A model generated the notes under the pieces. It made no database searches, was not told the origin of the DNA, and worked only from the letters and a program-made list of their open reading frames with translations. From NCBI RefSeq assembly GCF_039528175.1, contig NZ_BAAALH010000002.1:1-64000 (forward strand): a stretch of 64,000 nucleotides of DNA, given 5' to 3'. Every line of letters starts with the position of its first letter. Within the stretch, counting starts at the first letter, position 1. The DNA is from Citricoccus alkalitolerans. Its GTDB lineage: Bacteria; Actinomycetota; Actinomycetes; Actinomycetales; Micrococcaceae. Position numbers and translations under genes: made by a program. Below, one piece after another: positions 17,645-25,790 of this stretch.

Positions 17645-18415
17645 CAGTGGTGCTCCAGGTTCGTCGAAGTGCCCGAGGCCAGCAGGGCGTTGGCCAGCGT
17701 CAGGTCCAGCTGGGTGGTGATCTTGAAGCCCAGCGGATCACCGGCTACCACGACCACACGGTGGCCGGCCGCCTCCATCGCCATCGCGTCGTCCGTCAGG
17801 GCCGCGGCGCCACCGGCACCCTCCTCCACCAGGCGGTGGGCGGCCTCGAGGGATGTCAGGTCGAAGCCCTGGGGTGTCTGGACAGCCCTCAACTGCGTCC
17901 GCTGGAGGGTGCCGGTCACCTCGTCCGAGGCCTCGCCGCCCACGGTCTTGATCGTGTCCACGACCTCGACGGCGGGAACGACGGCGGCCGTCCCGGTTTC
18001 GAGGGCCGTCACCACCGCGCTGAAGACCGTCGGCGGAACGAAGGGCCGGGCCGCATCGTGGACCAGGAGCGCGTGCCTCCCGAAGGGGCCGCCAGCTGAC
18101 CCGGCCAACTCCCGCACGGCGGACAGTCCGGCTCGCACCGAATCCGCACGTTCCGTTCCACCCGGGACCGTTTGCACCGTGACGCCGGCCCGGGCCGCGA
18201 AGTCTTGGCAGATCGCTTCCAGTGATGCCGCGTAATCCGGGTCCCCGGGGACGACAACGGCGATGGCGTTGAGCTCGACGGNNNNNNNCCACCACGGAGT
18301 CAAGGCAGTGCTCGAGCATGGTGTGCCCGTCACTGAGCGTGACCATGGCCTTGGGGACGCCGGCCTGGAGCCGTGATCCCGAGCCTGCGGCCACCATCAG
18401 GACCGTTGTTAGCAT
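17644..18415 (-). CDS. ispD: 2-C-methyl-D-erythritol 4-phosphate cytidylyltransferase, interrupted by assembly gap
   Basis: IspD makes CDP-methylerythritol in the MEP pathway. The N-terminal part (MLTTVLMVAAGSGSRLQAG) reads in one frame from 18415. The rest (VPGGTERADSVRAGL, LLVHDAARPFVPP, TLQRTQLRAVQTPQGFD, TDDAMAME) reads in another frame after the seven Ns at 18282-18288. The frame change coincides exactly with the Ns, so the gap size is nominal and the gene is probably intact in the organism. The start overlaps the carD stop by one base (TGATG). Confidence 0.9.
18282..18288. other. Assembly gap (run of 7 N)
   Basis: Seven ambiguous bases lie inside ispD. The reading frame differs on the two sides, so the true number of missing bases is not 7 modulo 3, assuming the gene is intact. 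Confidence 0.95.
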
Positions 18416-18897
18416 CAGGCGGCGAGGGTCTCGTCCAGCAGCAGGGCGGCGTCATCCTCAGAGGTCTTCTGGGCCAGGGCCAGCTCGGACACGAGTACCT
18501 GGCGGGCCTTGGAGAGCATGCGCTTCTCCCCGGCGGACAGGCCGCGGTCCTGGTCTCGACGCCACAGGTCACGGACCACCTCGGCCACCTTGATGACGTC
18601 ACCCGAGGCAAGCTTCTCCAGGTTCGCCTTGTAGCGGCGTGACCAGTTGGTGGGCTCTTCCGTGAACTCGGCCTGCAGCACACCGAAAACGCGTTCCAGG
18701 CCCTCCTGGTCCACGACGTCCCGTACGCCGACCAGGTCAACGTTCTCCGCCGGCACTTCGATCGTCAAGTCGCCCTGGGCCACTTTGAGCTTGAGGTACA
18801 TCTTCTCTTCGCCCTTGACCGTGCGCATCTTGATCTCTTCGATCTTCGCCGCACCGTGGTGGGGGTAGACGACTGTTTCTCCGACCTCAAAAACCAT
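18415..18897 (-). CDS. carD: CarD-family RNA polymerase-binding transcription regulator
   Basis: This 160-residue protein binds the RNA polymerase beta subunit and stabilises open complexes, notably at rRNA promoters. I start at MVFEVGETVVYPHHGAAKI (18897), the conserved N-terminus; the frame is open 12 codons upstream but without support. The N-terminal Tudor-like RID is followed by a helical C-terminal domain with WSRRYKANLEKLASGD. A GGAGGGAAAGGGG stretch lies upstream. The 249-bp upstream region contains a GTCAC/GTGAC inverted repeat at 18934-18949. It is first in the run with ispD, ispF and cysS. Confidence 0.95.
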   Translation of the reverse strand: MVFEVGETVVYPHHGAAKIEEIKMRTVKGEEKMYLKLKVAQGDLTIEVPAENVDLVGVRDVVDQEGLERVFGVLQAEFTEEPTNWSRRYKANLEKLASGDVIKVAEVVRDLWRRDQDRGLSAGEKRMLSKARQVLVSELALAQKTSEDDAALLLDETLAA

Positions 18898-19146
18898 GTG
18901 AATGGCCCCTTTCCCTCCGCAAGAGTTTACCACGTCACATTTACGTGACCTGTGTCGTTACTTGAACCCGCGGCCGGAAACGACATAATGTGCCTCCCTC
19001 ACATCCCGCTCCCCGGCACGGCGTCGCAGACGGCCTGCACGCGGGTGCATACGGTAGTCTCGAGTCAGCACCGCGCCGTGTGATCACCCGTGTCCGCACA
19101 CCGGTTGAGGCACGGCGCCTGACGTTCGCACCGAGGAGAACCCACC

Positions 19147-19683
19147 GTGAAGTTCGCCGCTTCCAAGGCCACCACCCGCAACGCCGCCGTGGCCGGCCTG
19201 GCCGCCGTCGCCCTGCTGGGCGCCACCGGCTGCAGTGCCGTCAACATGCAGGCCACCACGCTGCAGTACGCGCCGTCCGACGGGATCGTGGCCAACGTGG
19301 GCGACGCCCAGCTGCGCAACATCGCCTTGATCACCGCAGACCCCGAAGCGGAGGCCCGCTACATCGGCAGCCTGGCCTCGGCGTCCGGCGAGCCGCTCGA
19401 GGTCAGCATCACCGTGGACGGCACCCAGACTCGCTTCTCCGTGCCGGGAGATGACGCCCTGGAGTTGGAGGATCCGGCCAACGAGCAGATCATCCCCGGC
19501 GCCGGCCGTCCCGGCACCCTGGTGGACGCCACCGTCGAGGTCGACGGGGTCTCCGAAACCGTGGGCATCACCATCCTGGACGGCACCCTGGAGGAGTACC
19601 GGCCCTTCGTGCCCGGCGGCGCCGAGCCCTCCGTGGACGAACACCTGTACGCCACGCCGGCTGCCGAAGAGGGCGGCCACTGA
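19147..19683 (+). CDS. Exported lipoprotein, LpqE-like (copper-chaperone PCuAC-like fold)
   Basis: This 178-residue protein has a signal peptide and lipobox LLGATGC, so residue Cys29 should be lipidated. The rest (LRNIALITADPEAEARYIGSLAS, GRPGTLVDATVEVDG) resembles the DUF461/LpqE group of actinobacterial lipoproteins, distantly related to PCu(A)C copper chaperones. No His/Met copper-binding motif is obvious, so copper binding should not be assumed. A strong hairpin terminator follows at 19710-19745. Function unknown. Confidence 0.75.
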   Translation: MKFAASKATTRNAAVAGLAAVALLGATGCSAVNMQATTLQYAPSDGIVANVGDAQLRNIALITADPEAEARYIGSLASASGEPLEVSITVDGTQTRFSVPGDDALELEDPANEQIIPGAGRPGTLVDATVEVDGVSETVGITILDGTLEEYRPFVPGGAEPSVDEHLYATPAAEEGGH

Positions 19684-19709
19684 GGCAGCCCCTCACCACG
19701 GCATCACGG

Positions 19710-19745
19710 CGAAGGGCCGGCACCCACTGCGGTGCCGGCCCTTCG
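19710..19745. terminator. Bidirectional hairpin between lipoprotein gene and regX3
   Basis: Perfect 15-bp arms (CGAAGGGCCGGCACC and its complement) surround a 6-base loop. It sits between the convergent ends of the lipoprotein gene (19683) and the response regulator gene (19774). There is no long T run. Confidence 0.75.
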
Positions 19746-19773
19746 TACGTCCGCTCGTTGACTGGCTGACGGC

Positions 19774-20454
19774 CTACGGCTCGAACTTGTAGCCCAGGCC
19801 ACGGACCGTCACCAGGTAGCGTGGGTTGGACGGGTCCGGTTCGATCTTGCCGCGCAGGCGCTTGACGTGGACGTCGAGGGTCTTGGTGTCCCCCACATAG
19901 TCCGAGCCCCACACGCGGTCGATGAGCTGGCCACGGGTCAGTACCCGGCCGGAGTTGCGCAAGAGCATCTCCAGCAGCTCGAACTCCTTGAGCGGCAGGG
20001 ACACCTGCTCGCCGCCCACCGAGACCACATGGCGTTCGATGTCCATCCTCACCGGCCCGGCCTGGACCGTGGAGCTGATCAACTCCTCTGGTTCTCCCTG
20101 ACGTCGAAGCACGGCGCGGATGCGGGCCACGAGCTCCCGGGAGGAATAGGGCTTGGTGACGTAGTCGTCAGCCCCGAGCTCCAGGCCCACCACCTTGTCG
20201 ATCTCCGAGTCCTTGGCCGTGAGCATGATGACGGGCACGCTGGAGCGCTGCCGAAGCTGCCGGCAGACCTCCGTGCCGGACTGGCCCGGCAGCTGCAGAT
20301 CGAGCAGCACCAGGTCGGCACCCGCCCGGTCGAATTCCACCACGGCATCGTTGCCGTCGGCCACGACCTCGACCTCGAACCCCTCCTTGCCGAGCAGATA
20401 GGACAACGGGTCGCTGAACGACTCCTCGTCCTCCACGATCAGAATGCGGCTCAT
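19774..20454 (-). CDS. regX3: Phosphate-responsive response regulator, OmpR family
   Basis: This 226-residue regulator has a receiver domain (ILIVEDEESFSDPLSYLL, phospho-acceptor in LVLLDLQLPG, Lys in MLTAKDSE) and a C-terminal winged helix (LTRGQLIDRVWGSDYVGDTK, VHVKRLRGKIEPDP). Pairing with senX3 and closeness to phoU and gpmA match the phosphate-starvation regulon of actinobacteria (RegX3/PhoP). The start overlaps the senX3 stop (ATGA), so kinase and regulator are co-translated. Confidence 0.93.
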   Translation of the reverse strand: MSRILIVEDEESFSDPLSYLLGKEGFEVEVVADGNDAVVEFDRAGADLVLLDLQLPGQSGTEVCRQLRQRSSVPVIMLTAKDSEIDKVVGLELGADDYVTKPYSSRELVARIRAVLRRQGEPEELISSTVQAGPVRMDIERHVVSVGGEQVSLPLKEFELLEMLLRNSGRVLTRGQLIDRVWGSDYVGDTKTLDVHVKRLRGKIEPDPSNPRYLVTVRGLGYKFEP

Positions 20455-21674
20455 GATTGGGCTCCTTCCCCGCCTGCCGGGGCCGCGATGCCCCGTTGGT
20501 TCACTGGTTGTGCGTGCTGCCCGGCATCGGGCTCCATCTCCGGCAACCGGACCGTGAAGGTCGAGCCGCGTCCCAGCTGGGACCAGACCGTCACTTCCCC
20601 GCCGTGGTTCGAGATGACGTGTTTGACGATCGAGAGACCCAGCCCGGTGCCGCCGGTCTGGCGGGACCGGGCGGCGTCGATCCGGTAGAATCGCTCGAAG
20701 ATCCGGTCCTGCTCCTCCTCGGGAATGCCCACCCCCTGGTCCGTGACGGACACCTGGGCCAGGCCGCGCACCGATCTCAGGCCCACCCCCACGGTGGTGC
20801 CGTCCGGCGAATAGCGCACCGCGTTGTCGATCAGGTTGCGCAGCGCCGTCATCAGCTGGTCGTGATCGCCGAACACGGTCGCAGAGACCTCACCCGCCAC
20901 CCGGATGTCAATGTCCCGGGCCTCGGCCTGCATGCGGGAACGGTCCACGGCCTCGTTGACGATCTTGGTCAGGTCCACCGGCTGTCCGGCCCGGACCGTG
21001 TCCTTGCCCTGGAGCCGGGAGAGCTCGATGATGTCCTGCACCAGCGCGGCCAGCCGGGCGGACTCGATGCTCATGCGGCCTGCGAAACGGCGGACGGCGT
21101 CCTCGTCGTCAGCGGCGTCGTCCAGCGCCTCGGCCAGCAGCGAGATCGCGCCGACCGGGGTCTTCAGCTCGTGGGAGACGTTCGCCACGAAGTCGTGCCG
21201 CATGGCCTCCGTCCGGGTGATCTCCGTACGATCGTCCGCCAGCAGCAGGATGTACTCATCGGCCAGCGGGGCCACCCTCAGCTGGACCACCAGGGTGCTT
21301 TGGCCCAGGGGGCCGCGGGGCAGCTCGTACTTGCGGTCCACAATGATCCCGTCCGAGCGCACCCGGTCCGTCAGGTTCAGCAGGTCCTCATGGACGAGAT
21401 GATGACCACGGACCAGGCCGAAGGCATAGGCGGAGGGGTTGGCCCGGACCACGCCGTTGACGGCGTCCACCAGCACATAGGCGCGGCCGATCACGGAGAG
21501 CACTTCAGCTGCACCATCCGGAACGGACGGCTCGCCCACGGTGAGGTGGACCGCACGGCTGCGCTCGGAGGCCCGGAATGCCAGCATGGCGAGCACCCCG
21601 AGGATCAAGCCGATGAGGCCGCACACCACGCCTACGACTACGGGATCCGTCACGCAGATCAGACTACCCATCAC
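20451..21674 (-). CDS. senX3: Phosphate-sensing histidine kinase
   Basis: This 407-residue membrane kinase has one clear N-terminal transmembrane helix (about 12-34), a PAS-like segment (VIGRAYVLVDAVNGVVRANPS), the HisKA box DFVANVSHELKTPVGAISLL and an ATPase domain (LIDNAVRYSP, DQGVGIPEEEQDRIFERFYR, GGTGLGLSIVKHV). The usual partner of RegX3. A second ATG one codon in is an equally possible start. Divergent from phoU, with a 263-bp shared control region. Confidence 0.93.
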   Translation of the reverse strand: MMGSLICVTDPVVVGVVCGLIGLILGVLAMLAFRASERSRAVHLTVGEPSVPDGAAEVLSVIGRAYVLVDAVNGVVRANPSAYAFGLVRGHHLVHEDLLNLTDRVRSDGIIVDRKYELPRGPLGQSTLVVQLRVAPLADEYILLLADDRTEITRTEAMRHDFVANVSHELKTPVGAISLLAEALDDAADDEDAVRRFAGRMSIESARLAALVQDIIELSRLQGKDTVRAGQPVDLTKIVNEAVDRSRMQAEARDIDIRVAGEVSATVFGDHDQLMTALRNLIDNAVRYSPDGTTVGVGLRSVRGLAQVSVTDQGVGIPEEEQDRIFERFYRIDAARSRQTGGTGLGLSIVKHVISNHGGEVTVWSQLGRGSTFTVRLPEMEPDAGQHAQPVNQRGIAAPAGGEGAQS

Positions 21675-21796
21675 GGCGCACGGCGTCGTCAGGTGTCGAG
21701 GGCCGGCCCGGTGAGACCACCGCCACCTTCACCGCCGGAACCCAGACGTTGGGCGGGGTTCCGGCTCGCCGGGCTGTCCTCAGGGCATAATGTGCA

Positions 21797-21834
21797 CGGG
21801 AACGTTCCCGCGGTTCAGACCGCGTTCACCTTGG
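21797..21834 (+). promoter_or_regulatory. Candidate PHO box and palindromes upstream of phoU
   Basis: Two units, GTTCAGACCGC (21813) and GTTCACCTTGG (21824), repeat with an 11-base period, the layout of PhoP/RegX3 direct-repeat boxes in actinobacteria. Overlapping them are two palindromes: CGGGAACGTTCCCG at 21797-21810 and CGCGGT-TCAG-ACCGCG at 21809-21824. The site lies in the senX3/phoU divergent region, about 105 bp before phoU. The match to a RegX3 site is inference. Confidence 0.4.
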
Positions 21835-21937
21835 TCCGCCAGGATGATCGCGGATCCGTGCCTGAAGAGCAGGAACGGCCCGTGGCCACCTGCACCCGGT
21901 GGCCCCATCACCGACCAGCCGGATTGAGGATTCATCC

Positions 21938-22597
21938 ATGCGAGAACTGTTCCACGCCGATCTGAAGTCGTTGGGCGACCAGCTCACCGAGATCGCCGGT
22001 CTGGTGCGTGAGGCCATGGACAAGGCCCGCGTGTCCTTCGAGGAGGCCGACGTGGAGCTGGCCGAGACGGTCATCACGAATGACGCCCGCATCGACTACC
22101 TGCAGACCACCCTCGACGAGAAGGCCATCGAGCTGCTCGCCCTGCAGGGGCCCGTGGCCGCTGACCTGCGCACCGTCGTCGCCGCCCTGCGCATGAGCTC
22201 CTCGCTCGAGCGCATGGGGGACCTGGCCCGCCACATCGCCCAACTGGCCCGCCGCCGGTTCCCGGACCTGGTGGTCCCCGCCTCCGTCCGGGAGGACTTC
22301 CGCTCAATGGCCGAGCACGCCGTGGAGGTCGCCACCGAGGTGGAGAAGCTGCTCGCGACCCACGACCTCTCTCATGGCTCGACGATCGTGCGGCTCAACG
22401 CCACCATCAACGAGCTGCACGCCAAGAACTTCACCTCGGTCGCCGACCCGTCATGGGATGCCTCCGCTGCCACCACCGCGGATGTCACCCTGGCATCGCG
22501 CTTCCTCGAGCGCTTCGCCGACCACGGGGTGTCCGTGGCCCGCAAGGTCACCTACCTCGCCACCGGCGAGTGGGAGCCGGTCATCGCGATCGACTGA
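21938..22597 (+). CDS. phoU: Phosphate signalling and uptake regulator PhoU
   Basis: This 219-residue all-helical protein restrains phosphate signalling through the kinase and Pst transporter. It starts MRELFHADLKSLGDQLTEIA, chosen over an open frame 13 codons longer. The two PhoU three-helix repeats contain the metal-binding-type motifs VITNDARIDYLQ and RMSSSLERMGDLARHIAQLARR, with the second half starting SVREDFRSMAEHAVEVA. Divergent from senX3-regX3; no pst genes are in the window. Confidence 0.95.
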   Translation: MRELFHADLKSLGDQLTEIAGLVREAMDKARVSFEEADVELAETVITNDARIDYLQTTLDEKAIELLALQGPVAADLRTVVAALRMSSSLERMGDLARHIAQLARRRFPDLVVPASVREDFRSMAEHAVEVATEVEKLLATHDLSHGSTIVRLNATINELHAKNFTSVADPSWDASAATTADVTLASRFLERFADHGVSVARKVTYLATGEWEPVIAID

Positions 22598-22610
22598 ACC
22601 ACCCGCCATC

Positions 22611-22662
22611 AACGACGTCGGGCCGTCACCTTCCGCTGTGGAGGTGACGGCCCGACGTCGTT
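22611..22662. terminator. Bidirectional terminator between phoU and gpmA
   Basis: Perfect 20-bp inverted arms at 22611-22630 and 22643-22662 with a 12-base loop lie between the convergent phoU and gpmA genes. The arms begin AACGACGTCGGGCC. Confidence 0.85.
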
Positions 22663-22686
22663 GTCTGGGGGCTGCGGGCCGCGGGG

Positions 22687-23442
22687 CTATTTGGAGCCCT
22701 GGGCGGCCACCGCGGCTGCGCCGGCGGCCGCGGCCTCCGGGTCCAGGTAGCGGCCGTTCGCGGTCACCGGCTTCAAGCGCTCGTCCAGCTCGTAGTACAG
22801 CGGGATGCCGGTGGGGATGTTCACCCCGGCGATGTCCTCGTCCGAGATGCCGTCCAGGTGCTTGACCAGGGCGCGCAGAGAGTTGCCGTGGGCGGCGATC
22901 AGCACGGTCTTGCCGGCCTTCAGGTCCGGCACGATCTCGGTCTCCCAGTACGGCAGCAGCCGCGTGACGACGTCCTGGAGGCATTCGGTGCGCGGCAATC
23001 CCTCACCGAGGCCGGCATAGCGGGGGTCCTCGGCCTGTGACCACTCGGAGGAGTCGTCCAGCGCGGGCGGCGGGGTGTCATAGGAGCGGCGCCAGACCAT
23101 GAACTGTTCCTCGCCGAACTCGTCCCGGATCTGGGCCTTGTCCTTGCCCTGCAGGGCGCCGTAGTGGCGCTCGTTCAGGCGCCAGTCCCGCTTGACCGGG
23201 ATCCACTGCCGATCGGCCGCTTCGAGGGCCAGGTTGGCGGTGGTGATGGCCCGCTTCAGCACGGAGGTGTGCAGGACGTCCGGCAGCAGCCCCTCGGCGG
23301 CGAGCAGCTCCCCGCCCCGGGCGGCCTCCTCGCGGCCCTTGGCGGTCAGCGGCACATCCACCCAACCGGTGAACAGGTTCTTCTCATTCCAGTCGCTCTG
23401 GCCGTGCCGCAGCAGGACGAGCTTGTAGGGTGTCTCAGCCAT
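22687..23442 (-). CDS. gpmA: 2,3-bisphosphoglycerate-dependent phosphoglycerate mutase
   Basis: This 251-residue glycolytic enzyme interconverts 3- and 2-phosphoglycerate. Seen: the phosphohistidine motif VLLRHGQSDWNEKNLFTGW near the N-terminus, WRLNERHYGALQGKDK, and the second catalytic His in LIAAHGNSLRALVKHL. The ATG at 23442 has AGGA seven bases upstream and is preferred over an in-frame GTG two codons earlier. Closeness to the phoU/senX3/regX3 genes is conserved in actinobacteria. Confidence 0.96.
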   Translation of the reverse strand: MAETPYKLVLLRHGQSDWNEKNLFTGWVDVPLTAKGREEAARGGELLAAEGLLPDVLHTSVLKRAITTANLALEAADRQWIPVKRDWRLNERHYGALQGKDKAQIRDEFGEEQFMVWRRSYDTPPPALDDSSEWSQAEDPRYAGLGEGLPRTECLQDVVTRLLPYWETEIVPDLKAGKTVLIAAHGNSLRALVKHLDGISDEDIAGVNIPTGIPLYYELDERLKPVTANGRYLDPEAAAAGAAAVAAQGSK

Positions 23443-23495
23443 GGCCACATCCTAACGGGACGCGGCCGCCCGGCCCGCTGTGCGACGAACTCCTG

Positions 23496-23837
23496 TCAGT
23501 ACCCGTAGGGGCGCGAACCGCCGCTGCCGAAGAGCTTCAGCTCGCCGCGCGGGCCGGCCAGGTACACGGCGGCCACGCACAGGGCGGCGATCTGGAACAG
23601 GCTGAACCCGGCACCCAGGCTTCCGATGGCCCCGGCCATGGACACCAGGCCCACGAACGCCGCCACCCCGGTGAGGAGCAGCCAGAAGGTCTTGGTCTTC
23701 TGCCCGGCCCGTTCGAACTGGTCCTTGCCACGGGTCAGGCAGTCACCGAAGGCCCAGACGGCCAGCACGACCGCCACCAGGGACAGGGCGACGTAGAGCC
23801 AGTTCTCGATGGTCGTGACCAGAATCCACGGGTACAT
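23496..23837 (-). CDS. DUF2516-type small membrane protein
   Basis: This 113-residue protein has three or four hydrophobic helices (ENWLYVALSLVAVVLAVWAF, FWLLLTGVAAFVGLVSM, LFQIAALCVAAVYL) and a Gly-rich C-terminus ending GSRPYGY. It fits the actinobacterial DUF2516 family of inner-membrane proteins with no known function. It starts 5 bp beyond the stop of the PLP-enzyme gene and is probably co-transcribed with it. Confidence 0.8.
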   Translation of the reverse strand: MYPWILVTTIENWLYVALSLVAVVLAVWAFGDCLTRGKDQFERAGQKTKTFWLLLTGVAAFVGLVSMAGAIGSLGAGFSLFQIAALCVAAVYLAGPRGELKLFGSGGSRPYGY

Positions 23838-23841
23838 GGGG

Positions 23842-25014
23842 TCAGCCTACCGCCGTGGCCTGCATCCCCGACTGCAGGTCCTCCCACAAGTCGTCCACGT
23901 GTTCGATTCCCACGCTCAGCCGCAGCAGCCCGGCCGGAACGGTGGCCGGTTCACCGTCGAAACGCCGGCGGCGCTCGACCAGCGACTCCACGCCTCCCAG
24001 AGACGTGGCGGGGACCCAGTGGCGCAGGTTCTGGACCACGGCATCAGCTGCCGCCGCCCCACCCTGCATCACGAGGGTCAGCACGGAGCCGAAGCCGCCC
24101 TGCATCTGCACTGCGGCCAGGGCGTGCTGTGGGTGGTCCGGCAGTCCCGGGTAGGTCACGGCGGCCACCGGCAGGGCACCCTCGCGCCGGGCCGCGTCAA
24201 GACGGCGGGCCAGCTCGGCCGCGTTGGACTGCGAGCGTTCGAGGCGCAGGGCCAGGGTGCGCATGCCGCGCAGCGCCAGGAACGCCTCCATGGGACCGGC
24301 GATTGCCCCGTGCAGCGTGCGGTGGCCGTGCAGCCGGCGGTGCAGGCCGGCGTCGTCCGTCACGGCGGCACCCAGCACCACGTCCGAGTGCCCGGCCAGG
24401 TACTTGGTCACCGAGTGGACCACGACGTCGGCGCCCAGCTCGAGCGGCCGCTGGACCAAGGGCGTGGCGAAAGTGTTGTCCACCACCACGAGGGCGCCGG
24501 CCGCGTGGGCCGCCTCGGTGAGTGCGGAGAGATCCGCCACCTCCAGCATGGGGTTGGTGGGCGATTCGAGCCAGAGGATGCTGGCAGGATCGCCCGTGCC
24601 TCGCACGGCCCGGAGGACGGCCTCCGCGTCCGTGACGTCCACCCGTTCCACGGCCAGCCGTCCGGTCTGCTGCAGCGAGTCCAGCAGGGACAGCCCTCCC
24701 TGGTAGGCGTGCTGCGGGGCCACGATGCGGCCACCGTTCGGGGCCAGGTGCAGCGCGGCCGAGATGGCGGCCATGCCGGAGGAGAACAACAGGGCGGGCC
24801 GCTTGGCCGGGTCCTCCACGCCCTCCAGGGCCGCCAGCAGCTGCTCCGGACCGTCCCAGGTGGGATTGGACATGCGCCCGTAGAGCCGGCGCTGCCCCGC
24901 GGCATCGGGCTCCCAGCCGACGAACGTGGAGGTGAAATGCACCGGATCGTTGACCGGGGCATCCACCTCCCGGGCGGGACGGGCGGCACTGACCAACAGG
25001 GTTTCGGGATGCAT
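23842..25014 (-). CDS. Cys/Met-metabolism PLP enzyme (cystathionine gamma-synthase/lyase type)
   Basis: This 390-residue fold-type I enzyme has LYGRMSNPTWDGPEQLLAAL, LLFSSGMAAISAALH, WLESPTNPMLEVAD, VVVDNTFATPLVQRPLELG and the PLP lysine in HSVTKYLAGHSDVVLG. Those are the trans-sulfuration signatures. Whether it is a synthase, beta- or gamma-lyase cannot be decided by eye. It starts 80 bp from the divergent tmk gene, so the two share a promoter region. Confidence 0.9.
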   Translation of the reverse strand: MHPETLLVSAARPAREVDAPVNDPVHFTSTFVGWEPDAAGQRRLYGRMSNPTWDGPEQLLAALEGVEDPAKRPALLFSSGMAAISAALHLAPNGGRIVAPQHAYQGGLSLLDSLQQTGRLAVERVDVTDAEAVLRAVRGTGDPASILWLESPTNPMLEVADLSALTEAAHAAGALVVVDNTFATPLVQRPLELGADVVVHSVTKYLAGHSDVVLGAAVTDDAGLHRRLHGHRTLHGAIAGPMEAFLALRGMRTLALRLERSQSNAAELARRLDAARREGALPVAAVTYPGLPDHPQHALAAVQMQGGFGSVLTLVMQGGAAAADAVVQNLRHWVPATSLGGVESLVERRRRFDGEPATVPAGLLRLSVGIEHVDDLWEDLQSGMQATAVG

Positions 25015-25094
25015 CCTGAAATCGTACGTCCGGCGGGGGTCCGGGACTGTGGATCGTTGCCGGTTGTGACGGTGCGGGCCGTTAGGCTGGACCG

Positions 25095-25790
25095 GTGATC
25101 GAGCAGCCTTCCTCCTCCGCCGGACCCGTCCTCTCGCCGACCGGTCCGCAGGGGCTCTTCATCGCCTTCGAGGGCGGGGACGGCTCCGGCAAGTCCACTC
25201 AGGCTCGGCTGCTCGCCGAACGGCTGACGGCCGAAGGACTCGAGGTGCTGCTGACACGGGAGCCGGGCGGGACGGACATCGGCGAACAGCTGCGCTCCCT
25301 CGTGCTGGAGCCGGCCCACGCCCCCATCGACCCGGTGACCGAGGCCCTGATCTTCGCCGCCGCCCGATCGGCTCACGTCCGCCAGCTGATCGTCCCGGCC
25401 CTGAGCTCCGGCCGCACCGTGGTGACCGACCGCTACGTAGACTCCTCCGTGGCCTACCAAGGCGCCGGCCGAGACCTCGGCACGGACACCGTGGCCGGCC
25501 TCAACGAATGGGCCACCGGCGGGCTGCGCCCAGACCTGACCGTCCTGCTGGACGTGGACACCGGCACGGCCGCCACCCGGCGTGCCGGCCGGGAACAGGC
25601 TGCCGGCGGGACCGGACCTGACCGCCTGGAGTCCGAGCCCGAGCCCTTCCACCAGCGCATCCGCACCGCCTTCACGGACCGTGCCGCCCAGGCCCCGGAG
25701 CGCTACCTGGTGATCGACGCCGGCCGGCCCGCCGCCGAGATCGCCGCAGAGGTGTGGGGCCGGGTCGCCCCCGTGGTGGCCGGCCGATGA
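25095..25790 (+). CDS. tmk: Thymidylate kinase
   Basis: This 231-residue kinase phosphorylates dTMP to dTDP. Seen: the P-loop in AFEGGDGSGKSTQARLL, LTREPGGTDIGEQLR, the DRY-type motif VVTDRYVDSSVAYQGAGRDL, and LLDVDTGTAATRR. The first 20 or so residues (MIEQPSSSAGPVLSPTGPQG) are a nonconserved extension, so the true start could be later. Its stop overlaps the holB start (ATGA). Confidence 0.95.
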   Translation: MIEQPSSSAGPVLSPTGPQGLFIAFEGGDGSGKSTQARLLAERLTAEGLEVLLTREPGGTDIGEQLRSLVLEPAHAPIDPVTEALIFAAARSAHVRQLIVPALSSGRTVVTDRYVDSSVAYQGAGRDLGTDTVAGLNEWATGGLRPDLTVLLDVDTGTAATRRAGREQAAGGTGPDRLESEPEPFHQRIRTAFTDRAAQAPERYLVIDAGRPAAEIAAEVWGRVAPVVAGR

